Positions 1-8,581 of a stretch of DNA of 64,000 nt are shown here, in pieces (position 1 is the stretch's first letter; each line of letters begins with the position of its first letter). The notes beneath the pieces are model-generated. The model saw only the letters and a program-made list of their open reading frames with translations, was not told the origin of the DNA and searched no databases. The position numbers and the translations under genes are program-made. Source of the stretch: Bin80 sp965219915. GTDB taxonomy: Bacteria; Bacteroidota; Rhodothermia; Rhodothermales; Bin80. Location: positions 1,736,001-1,800,000 of the forward strand of contig OZ244794.1 in NCBI GenBank assembly GCA_965219915.1, given 5' to 3'.

Positions 1-790
1 AATGACTCGCTCGACGTACGGTATAGGGGGTTTTCTTTCCGGCAATCGTGTGTGTCCGCCCATCCAGAGCAATGGTGCAGTCCGAAGAAACCGCAGCCAA
101 CTGGATCGTCAGTACTGCCTGTGCAGGCAACACGATCGGACGGACCGTTAGACTGTGAGGGGCCACGGGACTGACAATCACTACGTTACTGCCCGGCATC
201 ACGATAGGTCCGCCAACCGCCAGCGAGTAGGCCGTTGATCCAGTTGGCGTGGCTATGATCACGCCATCACCCCAGTAACGGTTCAGCCGGGTATTATCCA
301 CCTGGATATCTATGGCCGCAAGCCCACCCGCAGGTTTGCGCGTAATTACGATGTCGTTAAGTGCTAGACCAGCGTGAGGACCAGATAAATCAAGAACCAT
401 CCGCTCTTCAATTGTATATCGTCCCTCCTCCATGAGCCGCATAGCATTTTGGATCTTGCTGGCCTCAACATCAGCCAGAAAGCCGAGGCGACCAATATTT
501 ATCCCCAGAATGGGGATACCGGATGTCCCAACTTCAAAGGCCGTGTGAAGCAGCGTTCCATCACCTCCGATCGACAGGATGACATTGCTCGTTTGTGTAA
601 GCTCATCTATACAAACATTTTCTGCATTTTCAGGCGTGATCATGGAGCGCTTCAGGAGGCCATCCACAATGGAAGCGTGCAACCGATAGCTAATACTCTT
701 TTTATCCATCCAGTTTTTCAACCGTTGGACTAGCGGCCAGAGTTCATCTTTGGCCGTATTTCCGGTAACGCCATAGATCAACCGTTTCAT
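1..790 (-). CDS. nadK: NAD kinase (partial, C-terminus beyond window)
   Basis: Reading the minus strand from the ATG at 790 gives an open frame to the window edge (263 codons). NAD kinase phosphorylates NAD to NADP in the cytoplasm with ATP. The frame shows the diagnostic GGDG phosphate-binding motif (in SIGGDGTLL), the NDIVITR segment and the TPTGSTAYSLAVGGP motif that binds NAD. Family members are usually about 290 residues, so only a short C-terminal piece should be missing. It diverges from the FAD oxidoreductase starting at 863, so the 72-bp gap probably holds both promoters. Identity is secure; the missing end cannot be judged. Confidence 0.93.
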   Translation of the reverse strand, partial: MKRLIYGVTGNTAKDELWPLVQRLKNWMDKKSISYRLHASIVDGLLKRSMITPENAENVCIDELTQTSNVILSIGGDGTLLHTAFEVGTSGIPILGINIGRLGFLADVEASKIQNAMRLMEEGRYTIEERMVLDLSGPHAGLALNDIVITRKPAGGLAAIDIQVDNTRLNRYWGDGVIIATPTGSTAYSLAVGGPIVMPGSNVVIVSPVAPHSLTVRPIVLPAQAVLTIQLAAVSSDCTIALDGRTHTIAGKKTPYTVRRASH

Positions 791-862
791 TGATCAAAAC
801 GCACTTGAATGTGCTAATCTTTAACGAGATTAATGTAACTTTCGTTTTGACCGTACATAATT

Positions 863-2125
863 ATGGCCCGGCATGTCGTCATCATTGGCAATGGAGTTGC
901 GGGAATAACTGCGGCACGGTTTATACGCAAGTTAAGTGACCACCGCATTACGGTGGTTTCCAGCGAAACCGATCACTTCTACGCTCGAACCGCTCTGATG
1001 TACATCTACATGGGGCATATGCGGTACCGGGAGACCAAACCGTACGAAGATCATTTTTGGACACAAAACAATATAGACCTTGTTCGCGGGTATGCTACGC
1101 AGATTGATACGCAGAGCAAGGTCGTTCGGATTGCTGATGGTGTAGACATCGCCTACGATGCGCTTCTATTGGCCACTGGGTCGAAGTCCAATCTGTTTGG
1201 CTGGCCTGGTCAGGATCTGCCGGGGGTACAGGGTCTCTATGGGATGCAGGACCTTGCGCTAATGGAACGCAATACACGCGGTATCAGACGTGGAGTCGTT
1301 GTTGGAGGAGGGCTGATCGGCATAGAGATGGCCGAGATGCTTCATGCCCGACATATACCGGTGACTTTTCTTGTCCGTGAGAAAAGTTATATGGATTACC
1401 TGCTCCCGGAGGAAGAGTCCGCGCTGATTAATGATGAGATTGTAGCACATGGGATAGATTTGAGGCTCGGGACAGAGCTCAAGTCAATCATTGGCCCGGA
1501 TCGCGCCTCTGCTGTTGAAACCAATCTTGGTGAACGTATAGACTGTCAGTTTGTCGGCCTGACGGCGGGCGTTCATCCGAACACTGATATAGCTCGGGCC
1601 TCGGGGATCCACACCAATAAGGGTATTCTGGTCAATGAGTTCTTCGAGACCAATGTACCGGATATCTATGCTGCCGGCGATTGTGCTGAATTCAGTTCGG
1701 ACGGGATTGGTAGCCGTAGAGTCGAACAACTTTGGTATACGGGCCGCGCTCATGGAAAGACCGTTGGATATACACTATGTGGGCATAGGACGCCTTATCG
1801 GCGTGGAGTCTTTTTTAACTCGGCAAAATTTTTCACTGTAGAGTACCAGACTTACGGAGATGTACCTGCCCGGCCCGGGCCACACATTCAGTCACAACTG
1901 TTCAGGCAAGGGCGTGCACTTTTGCGTGTCAACAGCGATCACAGGACGGGGCACGTACTGGGGTTCAATACCATGGGTTTGCGTCTCAGGCAAGATCAAT
2001 GCGAAGCGTGGATTCGCAGTCGCACTCCCGTGGACCAGGTTCTAAAATCCCTTGCAAAAGCCCGGTTTGATTCCGAATTTCAATCCAGCAGGGTTTATCG
2101 CCGGGCTGCAGCCACTTCAGATTGA
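863..2125 (+). CDS. FAD-dependent NAD(P)H oxidoreductase, pyridine nucleotide-disulphide family
   Basis: 420 residues. The N-terminus carries a Rossmann FAD-binding GxGxxG (GNGVAG, residues 9-14), a central NAD(P)-binding GGGLIG follows (148-153), and the second FAD motif DIYAAGDCAE lies near 267-276. This two-dinucleotide layout is that of rubredoxin/ferredoxin reductases and the NirB N-terminal domain. No CxxxxC redox disulfide of the glutathione-reductase type is seen, so a ferredoxin-type electron partner is more likely. The stop is 9 bp before the next gene, a membrane polyferredoxin, which suggests that NAD(P)H electrons pass through this flavoprotein to the membrane partner. The electron acceptor is unknown. 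Confidence 0.85.
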   Translation: MARHVVIIGNGVAGITAARFIRKLSDHRITVVSSETDHFYARTALMYIYMGHMRYRETKPYEDHFWTQNNIDLVRGYATQIDTQSKVVRIADGVDIAYDALLLATGSKSNLFGWPGQDLPGVQGLYGMQDLALMERNTRGIRRGVVVGGGLIGIEMAEMLHARHIPVTFLVREKSYMDYLLPEEESALINDEIVAHGIDLRLGTELKSIIGPDRASAVETNLGERIDCQFVGLTAGVHPNTDIARASGIHTNKGILVNEFFETNVPDIYAAGDCAEFSSDGIGSRRVEQLWYTGRAHGKTVGYTLCGHRTPYRRGVFFNSAKFFTVEYQTYGDVPARPGPHIQSQLFRQGRALLRVNSDHRTGHVLGFNTMGLRLRQDQCEAWIRSRTPVDQVLKSLAKARFDSEFQSSRVYRRAAATSD

Positions 2126-2134
2126 GTAACTGTT

Positions 2135-3571
2135 ATGGAACATCACGCCAGTTTGCAACTCACGACTCCAGGATCCAGATACTCTGCGCGCCAGAGAACA
2201 GGCTTGGCACTGATTGGCGTGGGCGTATTGGCCCTTTTGGTGATGCTCGTCGGGGATGGCTCACTCAACCCCGCGCTCACGATGGGGGTTGCGATGGCCG
2301 GTTTTCTGGTGGGTAGCGGCTTGCTCTTTGCAGACTTGCTGCAGCAGGCACCCGGGGTAAACAATAATGGTGTTTGGTTTTCCGGTGCGACCGCCCGGGG
2401 AATGGCTGGCTGGATCATGGCAATTGTGTTCACCGGGTTCTATATCATCCTCTACTGGACTCCGTCAAACCTTGAGCAGCTTGTCCGTGGTACGGATGCT
2501 CTGAGCTCTGCACTCCGTGGCAGACCTTCGGATCAGTGGTTTCTGTATGGATTGTTCTACACGCTTGCGATCCTGGTCATGGGCGCCCGTATGCTCATAA
2601 AGTACCGGGACAACAAGTATCAGATATTGAGGACAATCTCGGTAATGTTCTTTCAGTTAGGTCTAGCCTTTATTCTGCCGAGTCTATTGTTGCTTCTGAA
2701 TGAGCCTGAGTTTTATTTCAGTTACTTCTGGCCGCTCAAGTACGACTATTTATGGCCGTCCACCTTTAGCACCCTGACTCAGGGGCCCGGACTGGGTATT
2801 TTCCTGCTGTTCTGGACGTCGGTAATGACCTTTGTCGCCACTCCAGTCCTGACCTTTTTCTATGGTAAGCGGTGGTATTGCTCCTGGGTTTGTGGCTGCG
2901 GGGGACTGGCAGAAACCGCGGGGGACCCATTCCGTCACCTCTCGGATAAGTCTACAAAGGCTTGGAAAGTAGAGCGGTGGATGGTTCACAGTGTGCTGGT
3001 ATTTGTAATCGTCACGACCCTTGCACTATGGATTAACAGTTGGACAGGGGGAGGCCTGTTAGGTGGGCTGTCTAATGAATTTTCGAGACTGTATGGTTTC
3101 TTTATCGGGTTGATTTTTGCAGGCGTTGTTGGAGTCGGATTTTACCCGATTATGGGCTCCCGTGTGTGGTGTCGTTTTGGTTGTCCAATGGCCGCAATTC
3201 TCGGGTTATTGCAGAAATACCTTTCCAGGTTCAGGATAACGACCAATGGTGGACAGTGCATCTCGTGTGGCAACTGCTCAACCTATTGCGAAATGGGTAT
3301 AGACGTTCGGTGGTATGCGCAACGAGGACAAAACATAGTTAGGGCCTCATGTGTGGGGTGCGGTATGTGTGCGACCGTGTGTCCGCGTGGAGTGCTTCGC
3401 CTTGAGAACGGTTCAATGAAAGCCCGATACAATGGTCCGGTGTTGATCCATCACGATGACGTATCTGTGCAACTGGATGAGGCATGGCAGCGTGAGCGCC
3501 CGCTCATGCCGCCGGCGCAGGAGGATATACCCATTCTGACTGACAAGGACCTGGGAATCTCTCCTGTTTAG
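2135..3571 (+). CDS. Membrane-bound 4Fe-4S polyferredoxin (NapH/CcoG-like)
   Basis: 478 residues with several hydrophobic segments (about 24-40, 47-70, 92-108, 138-150, 170-188, 218-240, 285-300, 322-338) and a soluble C-terminal ferredoxin domain. Two 4Fe-4S clusters are ligated by C375, C378, C381, C385 and by C406, C409, C412, C416. Two more cysteine clusters next to membrane segments (CSWVCGCGG at 249-257 and CRFGCP at 346-351) match the NapH/CcoG/NosR pattern. Proteins of this type move electrons between a quinone or flavoprotein and a periplasmic or membrane acceptor. The terminal reductase is not in the window. The gene sits between the flavoprotein and a metallo-hydrolase in an evident operon. 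Confidence 0.85.
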   Translation: MEHHASLQLTTPGSRYSARQRTGLALIGVGVLALLVMLVGDGSLNPALTMGVAMAGFLVGSGLLFADLLQQAPGVNNNGVWFSGATARGMAGWIMAIVFTGFYIILYWTPSNLEQLVRGTDALSSALRGRPSDQWFLYGLFYTLAILVMGARMLIKYRDNKYQILRTISVMFFQLGLAFILPSLLLLLNEPEFYFSYFWPLKYDYLWPSTFSTLTQGPGLGIFLLFWTSVMTFVATPVLTFFYGKRWYCSWVCGCGGLAETAGDPFRHLSDKSTKAWKVERWMVHSVLVFVIVTTLALWINSWTGGGLLGGLSNEFSRLYGFFIGLIFAGVVGVGFYPIMGSRVWCRFGCPMAAILGLLQKYLSRFRITTNGGQCISCGNCSTYCEMGIDVRWYAQRGQNIVRASCVGCGMCATVCPRGVLRLENGSMKARYNGPVLIHHDDVSVQLDEAWQRERPLMPPAQEDIPILTDKDLGISPV

Positions 3572-3586
3572 TCGTGGGCGCGGAAT

Positions 3587-4537
3587 GTGTTTGAGAAGAG
3601 ACAAAGGTTTGGTCTGGTGAAATCTCTTAATCTTGAACTTCCCACATGGCAGGCGGATGTACGATTTCGTGGGCGTTCCCGCCTTATTGCCTGTGCGGTA
3701 CTTGAAACAGATACTGGACTGATACTCGTTGATCCAGGTCCGACAAGCACATTAAAGACACTTGATCGTGCATTAACTCCTCTAGGCGGGCTGCAGGCGG
3801 TTAATGATGTAGTGTTGACGCACATTCACCTGGACCATGCGGGTTGCGTTGGGCAGTTGGCGGCAAACCTGCCCGAGGTATCGATCCATGTGCATCCGAT
3901 TGGAGCAAGGCATCTGATCAACCCTGAACGGTTGATCAGAAGTGCGACCCGGATATACAAGGAGCGGATGGAGACGTTGTGGGGAGCAATCCTGCCGGTT
4001 CCAGCCAGTCAGGTTTGTGCCGTCGCCGACGGCACGCTCCTGCAAATAGGCAGGAGAGCCCTGCGGGCATGCTATACACCCGGACATGCCTCTCACCATA
4101 TCGCCTGGTTTGACGATGCAGCAGGCGTGGTATTTGCCGGTGACGCGGCAGGGATGCGAATTGAAGGAGCGGATCACATTATCCCGGTGGCTCCACCGCC
4201 AGATATAGATCTGGTCGCATGGGAAGAGACACTTTCAAAGCTGGAAACGGAGAACCCTAAGCAACTTTTCCTGACCCACTTTGGGTTGATCAGGGATGTG
4301 AAAGAGCATTTGCTTCGAATGCGTGAGAGGCTGAATACTTGGAGTGATGCGGTACGACATTCACTAGACGAGGGTTATGAGTCGGATGTCGCACGCGCGG
4401 CGGTCTTTCATGAATCGGAAATGACACTCATGAACGCCTCGGTAGATACTGCTGATCAGGAGCCTTACGGTTACATGGGGCAGCCGCGCGAGAGTTGGTA
4501 TGGTCTTGCACGTTACTGGCGCAAGCAACTGAGCTGA
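3587..4537 (+). CDS. Metallo-beta-lactamase-fold hydrolase
   Basis: 316 residues from a GTG start, 15 bp after the polyferredoxin. The metal-binding signature THIHLDHAG gives H79, H81, D83 and H84; a further histidine lies in the YTPGHASHH segment and a metal-bridging aspartate in VFAGDA, the order of a binuclear MBL-fold enzyme. A C-terminal helical stretch (about 225-310) follows. The MBL family includes glyoxalase II, persulfide dioxygenase, lactonases and flavodiiron proteins; no extra flavodoxin or rhodanese domain is seen, so the substrate stays open. Spacing implies co-transcription with the two redox genes upstream. Confidence 0.8.
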   Translation: MFEKRQRFGLVKSLNLELPTWQADVRFRGRSRLIACAVLETDTGLILVDPGPTSTLKTLDRALTPLGGLQAVNDVVLTHIHLDHAGCVGQLAANLPEVSIHVHPIGARHLINPERLIRSATRIYKERMETLWGAILPVPASQVCAVADGTLLQIGRRALRACYTPGHASHHIAWFDDAAGVVFAGDAAGMRIEGADHIIPVAPPPDIDLVAWEETLSKLETENPKQLFLTHFGLIRDVKEHLLRMRERLNTWSDAVRHSLDEGYESDVARAAVFHESEMTLMNASVDTADQEPYGYMGQPRESWYGLARYWRKQLS

Positions 4538-4643
4538 TTGGGACAGCGGTAGAAGTGCGGATTTATGCGTATAAGGGGTTGTACCGGCACAGCTTACCAA
4601 AATGAAGTATAGGGTGCCGGCAGCAATCAACGTCTCAGAGATT

Positions 4644-5117
4644 ATGAAAAGAATCTGGAAGCAGGAACCTACACTGGAACAACTCAATCGACGTGGCAAG
4701 GGCTCTATGGTCGAGCACTTGGGTATCACGTTCACAGCTCTCGGGCCTGATTATCTTTCCGCGTCCATGCCGGTTGATCACCGTACGAAACAACCGGCCG
4801 GGTTACTGCACGGAGGTGCTTCGGTAGTACTGGCAGAAACCGTTGGGAGTGTTGCAGGATCGCTGTGTGTGGATTTACGCAGGCATTTTTGCGTTGGTCT
4901 TGAGGTTAATGCCAATCATTTGCGTGCGATCCGTGCCGGCTTGGTTGTAGGGACTGCCCAGCCGTTACACCTCGGACAAAGAACCCAAGTCTGGCAGATT
5001 GATATTGTGGACGAAGACGGGTGGCAGATTACCGCCAGCCGTTTGACTTTGGCCATACTGGACTGGGGAATCAACGCACCGGCACCGGAAGACCGGCTTG
5101 CATGGCTTACGCAGTAA
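4644..5117 (+). CDS. Hotdog-fold acyl-CoA thioesterase (MenI/YdiI-like)
   Basis: 157 residues if started at the ATG at 4644 (MKRIWKQ); an in-frame ATG at 4602 would add 14 residues that do not resemble the family. The segment TKQPAGLLHGGASVVLAETVGS is the conserved active-site region of the PaaI/YdiI hotdog thioesterases, with the catalytic glutamate in VLAET, and the later GLEVNANH and RLTLAIL pieces also fit. Members hydrolyse aromatic acyl-CoA esters, for example 1,4-dihydroxy-2-naphthoyl-CoA in menaquinone synthesis. No other men gene is nearby, so the physiological substrate is inferred only. The 3' end overlaps queE by 16 bp. Confidence 0.88.
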   Translation: MKRIWKQEPTLEQLNRRGKGSMVEHLGITFTALGPDYLSASMPVDHRTKQPAGLLHGGASVVLAETVGSVAGSLCVDLRRHFCVGLEVNANHLRAIRAGLVVGTAQPLHLGQRTQVWQIDIVDEDGWQITASRLTLAILDWGINAPAPEDRLAWLTQ

Positions 5118-5743
5118 AAGAGATTTATTATACGCTTCAAGGGGAGGGCCACATGACCGGGCGCCCCGCAGTATTTTTGCGCTTTGCCGGCTGTAACCTG
5201 TGGAGCGGACACGAACGAGATCGCTCCACCGCTGTATGTAAGTTTTGCGATACTGATTTTGTTGGTGTGGACGGAATCGAGGGCGGACGCTTTGCTACGC
5301 CGACGGAGCTGGCAAATGCTGTACGTACAGCTTGGCCAGACAGCACGGCGCCGTATGCCAGGCCATATGTAGTCTGCACTGGAGGCGAACCGCTACTGCA
5401 ACTGGATGCAGATCTGATTCAGGCACTCAAGTTCTGTGGGTTTGAGGTCGCCATAGAGACCAATGGTACGCTTATTCCACCCCCGGGACTGGACTGGATC
5501 TGTGTAAGCCCCAAGGCAGACGCCCCGTTGGTTCTTGTCGAGGGGAACGAGTTGAAACTGGTCTTTCCGCAGCCAGGGGCCATGCCGGTTGAGTTTGAAA
5601 CGCTTGCCTTTGATTATTTTTTCCTGCAGCCAATGGATGGTCCGGAACTCGCAGACAATACGAAGGCGGCACTGAATTACTGTCTTCAAAACCCGCAGTG
5701 GAGGCTCAGTGTTCAGACCCACAAAGTTTTGGGCATCCCTTGA
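5102..5743 (+). CDS. queE: 7-carboxy-7-deazaguanine synthase (radical SAM)
   Basis: 213 residues from the ATG at 5102, which gives MAYAVKEIYYTLQGEG, the canonical QueE start; longer in-frame starts would only read through the upstream gene. QueE converts 6-carboxytetrahydropterin to 7-carboxy-7-deazaguanine in queuosine biosynthesis. The cluster cysteines are C31, C46 and C49, so the usual CxxxCxxC loop carries an insertion, a known variant in this family. The conserved CTGGEPLLQ (SAM contact), ETNGT and SPKA motifs are present. The start lies inside the thioesterase gene (16-bp overlap), suggesting translational coupling. No other que gene is present here. Confidence 0.93.
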   Translation: MAYAVKEIYYTLQGEGHMTGRPAVFLRFAGCNLWSGHERDRSTAVCKFCDTDFVGVDGIEGGRFATPTELANAVRTAWPDSTAPYARPYVVCTGGEPLLQLDADLIQALKFCGFEVAIETNGTLIPPPGLDWICVSPKADAPLVLVEGNELKLVFPQPGAMPVEFETLAFDYFFLQPMDGPELADNTKAALNYCLQNPQWRLSVQTHKVLGIP

Positions 5744-6649
5744 TCAGAAGGGCAGGGGTGTGCCTTCGGATTGGGTTTTTTTCCAATAGGCATTGCGCAG
5801 TTGCAGGGTCACCGGACCGGGTTCCCCACTGCCGATCATACGTCCGTCCACCGCAAGCACCGGCGATAATTCCCCCATGGTTCCCGTGGCAAACATCTCG
5901 TCCGCAGTATACATTTCGGTCGGAGAGAGATTACGCTCGGTGGCCGGGATGCCGAGTTCTCTGGCCAGAGTCAGCACTTTTGCCCGTGTGATACCATGCA
6001 GGCAACTGTCTGCGTGAGGCGTAAGTAGCTGGCCGTGCTTGACGAGAAATACATTTGTTGCGTTGGTTTCCGAAAGGTAGCCCTGTATATCCAGCATCAA
6101 CGCATCATCTACGCCAGCTAGGTTAGCCTGAATCTTGGCCAGTATGTTGTTGATCAAGTTGTTATGGTGAATCTTGGAGTCCAGGCATTGCGGAGTATTA
6201 CGGCGCACGGAAGAAGTTATGAGGCGAATACCGCTTTTTGCATAGACCGGTTTTTTCCACTCAGCCAATACAATCAGCGTCGGACCGAATACGTTAAGCC
6301 GCGGGTCCATACCGGAAGTCGTCTTTTCTCCGCGGGTCAGAGTCAAACGAATATGCGTGTCATCCCGCATCCCGTTGGCTTTGAGTGTGGCAAACAGGGC
6401 ATCTGTAATAAACTCGCGCGAGGGTACATCTGTGAAGCCCATTGCGTGTGCAGAATCCATGAGCCTGTTTAGATGCGCGTCCAGCCCAAAAACCCGGCCA
6501 TCATATACGCGGAGACCTTCCCATACCGCATCTCCGCCTTGGACCACGCTGTCAAATACGGATACTTTGGCTTCTGATCGGTGGAGCAGGCGATCTTTGA
6601 CCCAGACGACGATGTTATCGTTGCGACTATCTGGTATTGAGATGTGCAT
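5744..6649 (-). CDS. Class IV PLP aminotransferase (branched-chain/D-amino-acid type)
   Basis: 301 residues. Fold-type IV hallmarks: the N-terminal VFDSVVQGGDAVWEGLRVY, arginine-rich substrate loops, catalytic lysine K159 in DSKIHHNNL followed by NNILAKIQAN, the PLP-contacting SETNATNVFLV and the phosphate-binding GTMGELSPV. The K-x-x-x-N spacing matches IlvE rather than D-alanine transaminase. The KIHHNN version of the lysine motif is the one I recall from plant branched-chain-aminotransferase-like proteins. The gene starts 3 bp after the sulfotransferase-like gene on the same strand; together they mirror the plant two-domain protein. It is convergent with queE with no gap. The substrate is unknown. 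Confidence 0.85.
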   Translation of the reverse strand: MHISIPDSRNDNIVVWVKDRLLHRSEAKVSVFDSVVQGGDAVWEGLRVYDGRVFGLDAHLNRLMDSAHAMGFTDVPSREFITDALFATLKANGMRDDTHIRLTLTRGEKTTSGMDPRLNVFGPTLIVLAEWKKPVYAKSGIRLITSSVRRNTPQCLDSKIHHNNLINNILAKIQANLAGVDDALMLDIQGYLSETNATNVFLVKHGQLLTPHADSCLHGITRAKVLTLARELGIPATERNLSPTEMYTADEMFATGTMGELSPVLAVDGRMIGSGEPGPVTLQLRNAYWKKTQSEGTPLPF

Positions 6650-6652
6650 TTT

Positions 6653-7372
6653 TCAGGCCTTGATTACGTATTGGAATAAGTACTCGTAATGAGGAATGCA
6701 TTCGCTAAGCAGCGGGCGCAGGAAGGTCGGAAATGGTGCTGATTTATGCACGTACGGTGCAAAGCCTGTGGACTTATGAACTACATGATACCAATGCTGC
6801 GCCCAAACGCCATCTTCGGGCCTGCCTCCTTTGTCCCAGTGCAGCATGGAAGGTTCAAAGGCAATCTCGAGTCGTTCGCACAGGAGTCGAAGGACCTTTT
6901 CCGGGTTCATCAATATCTCGCGTGCATCAAGCACGCACGGCGTCTGTCCCTGTTTTACAAGATAATCAAAGACCTCCCGTTGTCTGGCCAATGCTGTGTC
7001 AGCGAGTGCTGGCCGCGGAACCTGGTTAATGAGCGAAGGCAACATTTGCTCAGGATCCCGAATAAGCATAACGGTTGTCATTTGATTCAGGAACTCCAAG
7101 TCAAGGTTCACAAGATGATGTCCCATATTTTTGACAAAAAGTATGGGACGGTCGCACGGGCCGAGTAGAGACTGTTTAACCACACGCGAGCCCACTGAAT
7201 CCATACAGGCCAAAATATCGTTACGTCCGGGATGCTGCGCCCCGGTGACCTGCAAGTAGTGGGCATAGAGTGGCTCGTCAACCACATGCGTATCAGAGCG
7301 TTGAGCGAACGCATACATGAGTGCGGTGGATACGTTTCTGGGTCCGCTACAAAGATTAAGGCGTAAGGGCAT
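6653..7372 (-). CDS. Sulfotransferase-like P-loop protein paired with the aminotransferase
   Basis: 239 residues. The N-terminal SGPRNVSTALMYAFAQR resembles the PAPS 5'-phosphosulfate-binding loop of sulfotransferases, and VMLIRDPEQMLPS resembles the 3'-phosphate-binding segment. The blocks VDEPLYAHYL and EDGVWAQHWYHVVHKSTGF match, from memory, the N-terminal domain of Arabidopsis branched-chain-aminotransferase-like proteins, where they are fused ahead of an aminotransferase domain. Here the two domains are separate genes in the same order, 3 bp apart. Whether it transfers sulfate, phosphate or another group is not shown by sequence. The ATG at 7372 is the natural start. Confidence 0.75.
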   Translation of the reverse strand: MPLRLNLCSGPRNVSTALMYAFAQRSDTHVVDEPLYAHYLQVTGAQHPGRNDILACMDSVGSRVVKQSLLGPCDRPILFVKNMGHHLVNLDLEFLNQMTTVMLIRDPEQMLPSLINQVPRPALADTALARQREVFDYLVKQGQTPCVLDAREILMNPEKVLRLLCERLEIAFEPSMLHWDKGGRPEDGVWAQHWYHVVHKSTGFAPYVHKSAPFPTFLRPLLSECIPHYEYLFQYVIKA

Positions 7373-7481
7373 AGCAAATCGTTATGGGTGGATTAAGGTA
7401 CGGAAGGTGCGTTAATTTGTGGCTTTTACACAGAAAGAATATTTTTGAGCTATTCGAAAGAAATACAATCGTTTACCGACC

Positions 7482-8276
7482 ATGGAATCACTAGACGAGC
7501 TCATACGCTCATTACTGGAGACTGCTTCCAGGTACGCTATGGAGTGGTTTCTTCGTTCATCCCATCAGATCAAGCGTGACGGTTCGCCGGTTACCGCCGC
7601 GGATGAAGCCATCCAGAAGTATCTCATCAAGGCGCTCACGCAGCACTTTCCACAGGATGGAATTATAGCAGAGGAAAACGACATAGTACGTACGCCACGG
7701 CAGGGTTCGCGTTATTGGACGGTTGACCCAATTGACGGCACGGTATCATTCGTTGCTGGAATTCCGAGCTGGGCCATTGCTTTGGGGCTGATAGAGGAGG
7801 GTCAGCCGGTAGCAGGGTTTATACGTGTGCCCTCTACGGGGGACTATTTTCATTCGACGGGGAAGAATGTATTTCGGGGTGATGTGGTCAGGTTACTGAG
7901 TGAGCGTACTTCGCTGGATGCCGACATGATCTTGTTAACGCATACGCGTCCTCATCAGCATTATACACTTGCCGAGTCTTTTCCGGGTCGCATCTTTTCT
8001 CTGGGAACAGCGTCCATCCACTTGTCTCTGGTTGCAACGGGCGGAGCAGATATAGTTTTGATTGGACGAGACAAGATATGGGACTTGGCGCCGGGCTACG
8101 CCATGTTACGTGCAAATGGCGGGGTCCTGCGCTATCTGGATGGAAGCGATTGTGATCTCTCAATCCTTCTTGACGGTAGACCGGCACCACTCCCGATGGT
8201 AGGTGGCCCCTCCGTCCTGGTTGACCAGTTTTTCCATCACCTTGATTACTGGAAGATACCGGCTGGCCAAGTTTAG
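7482..8276 (+). CDS. Inositol-monophosphatase-family phosphatase (HisN/CysQ-like), copy 1
   Basis: 264 residues. Metal-site motifs of the FIG superfamily are in order: the AEEN loop, DPIDGT (metal-binding aspartates) and the C-terminal IWDLAPG corresponding to the family WDxAA motif. Members dephosphorylate inositol phosphate, histidinol phosphate, PAP or sugar bisphosphates with Mg. Motifs alone do not separate these; no his or cys genes are adjacent. A second copy with the same layout lies at 11558-12388, so the two are probably diverged paralogues. Confidence 0.85.
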   Translation: MESLDELIRSLLETASRYAMEWFLRSSHQIKRDGSPVTAADEAIQKYLIKALTQHFPQDGIIAEENDIVRTPRQGSRYWTVDPIDGTVSFVAGIPSWAIALGLIEEGQPVAGFIRVPSTGDYFHSTGKNVFRGDVVRLLSERTSLDADMILLTHTRPHQHYTLAESFPGRIFSLGTASIHLSLVATGGADIVLIGRDKIWDLAPGYAMLRANGGVLRYLDGSDCDLSILLDGRPAPLPMVGGPSVLVDQFFHHLDYWKIPAGQV

Positions 8277-8490
8277 TACAAGTTCAGACCCAGCTGCATC
8301 CGAGAAATGTTCGGGTTATCGTCCCTTATGACCAGTGCCTAGACACGAAAGCTCTCAACGACAATTGTATTGACGATGGGTCAGCGGAACGGAGTATGAT
8401 GTATGCATTCTACGCCGTCGAATTTTCTGTGGGAGTTTATCCCTATGAATTGAATCTCTGCAAGCGCCCCAGATTTGAAAGGGTTGAACA

Positions 8491-8519
8491 GGCTCGGGAC
8501 TCAATGGTCCCGGCGAGCC
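8491..8519. terminator. Terminator-like hairpin between convergent genes
   Basis: GGCTC GGGAC (8491-8500) pairs with GTCCC (8507-8511) and GAGCC (8515-8519), with a 6-nt loop and a 3-nt bulge. A short T-rich run (TTTGTT) follows on the plus side. It lies between the convergent phosphatase (ends 8276) and beta-propeller (ends 8582) genes, the expected place for a shared terminator. The rest of 8277-8581 holds nothing I recognise. Confidence 0.4.
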
Positions 8520-8581
8520 CTTTGTTAACGCATTTCTTGACTAATGCGACTGTGTTGCACAGTTGCAGCAATACTCGCGAC

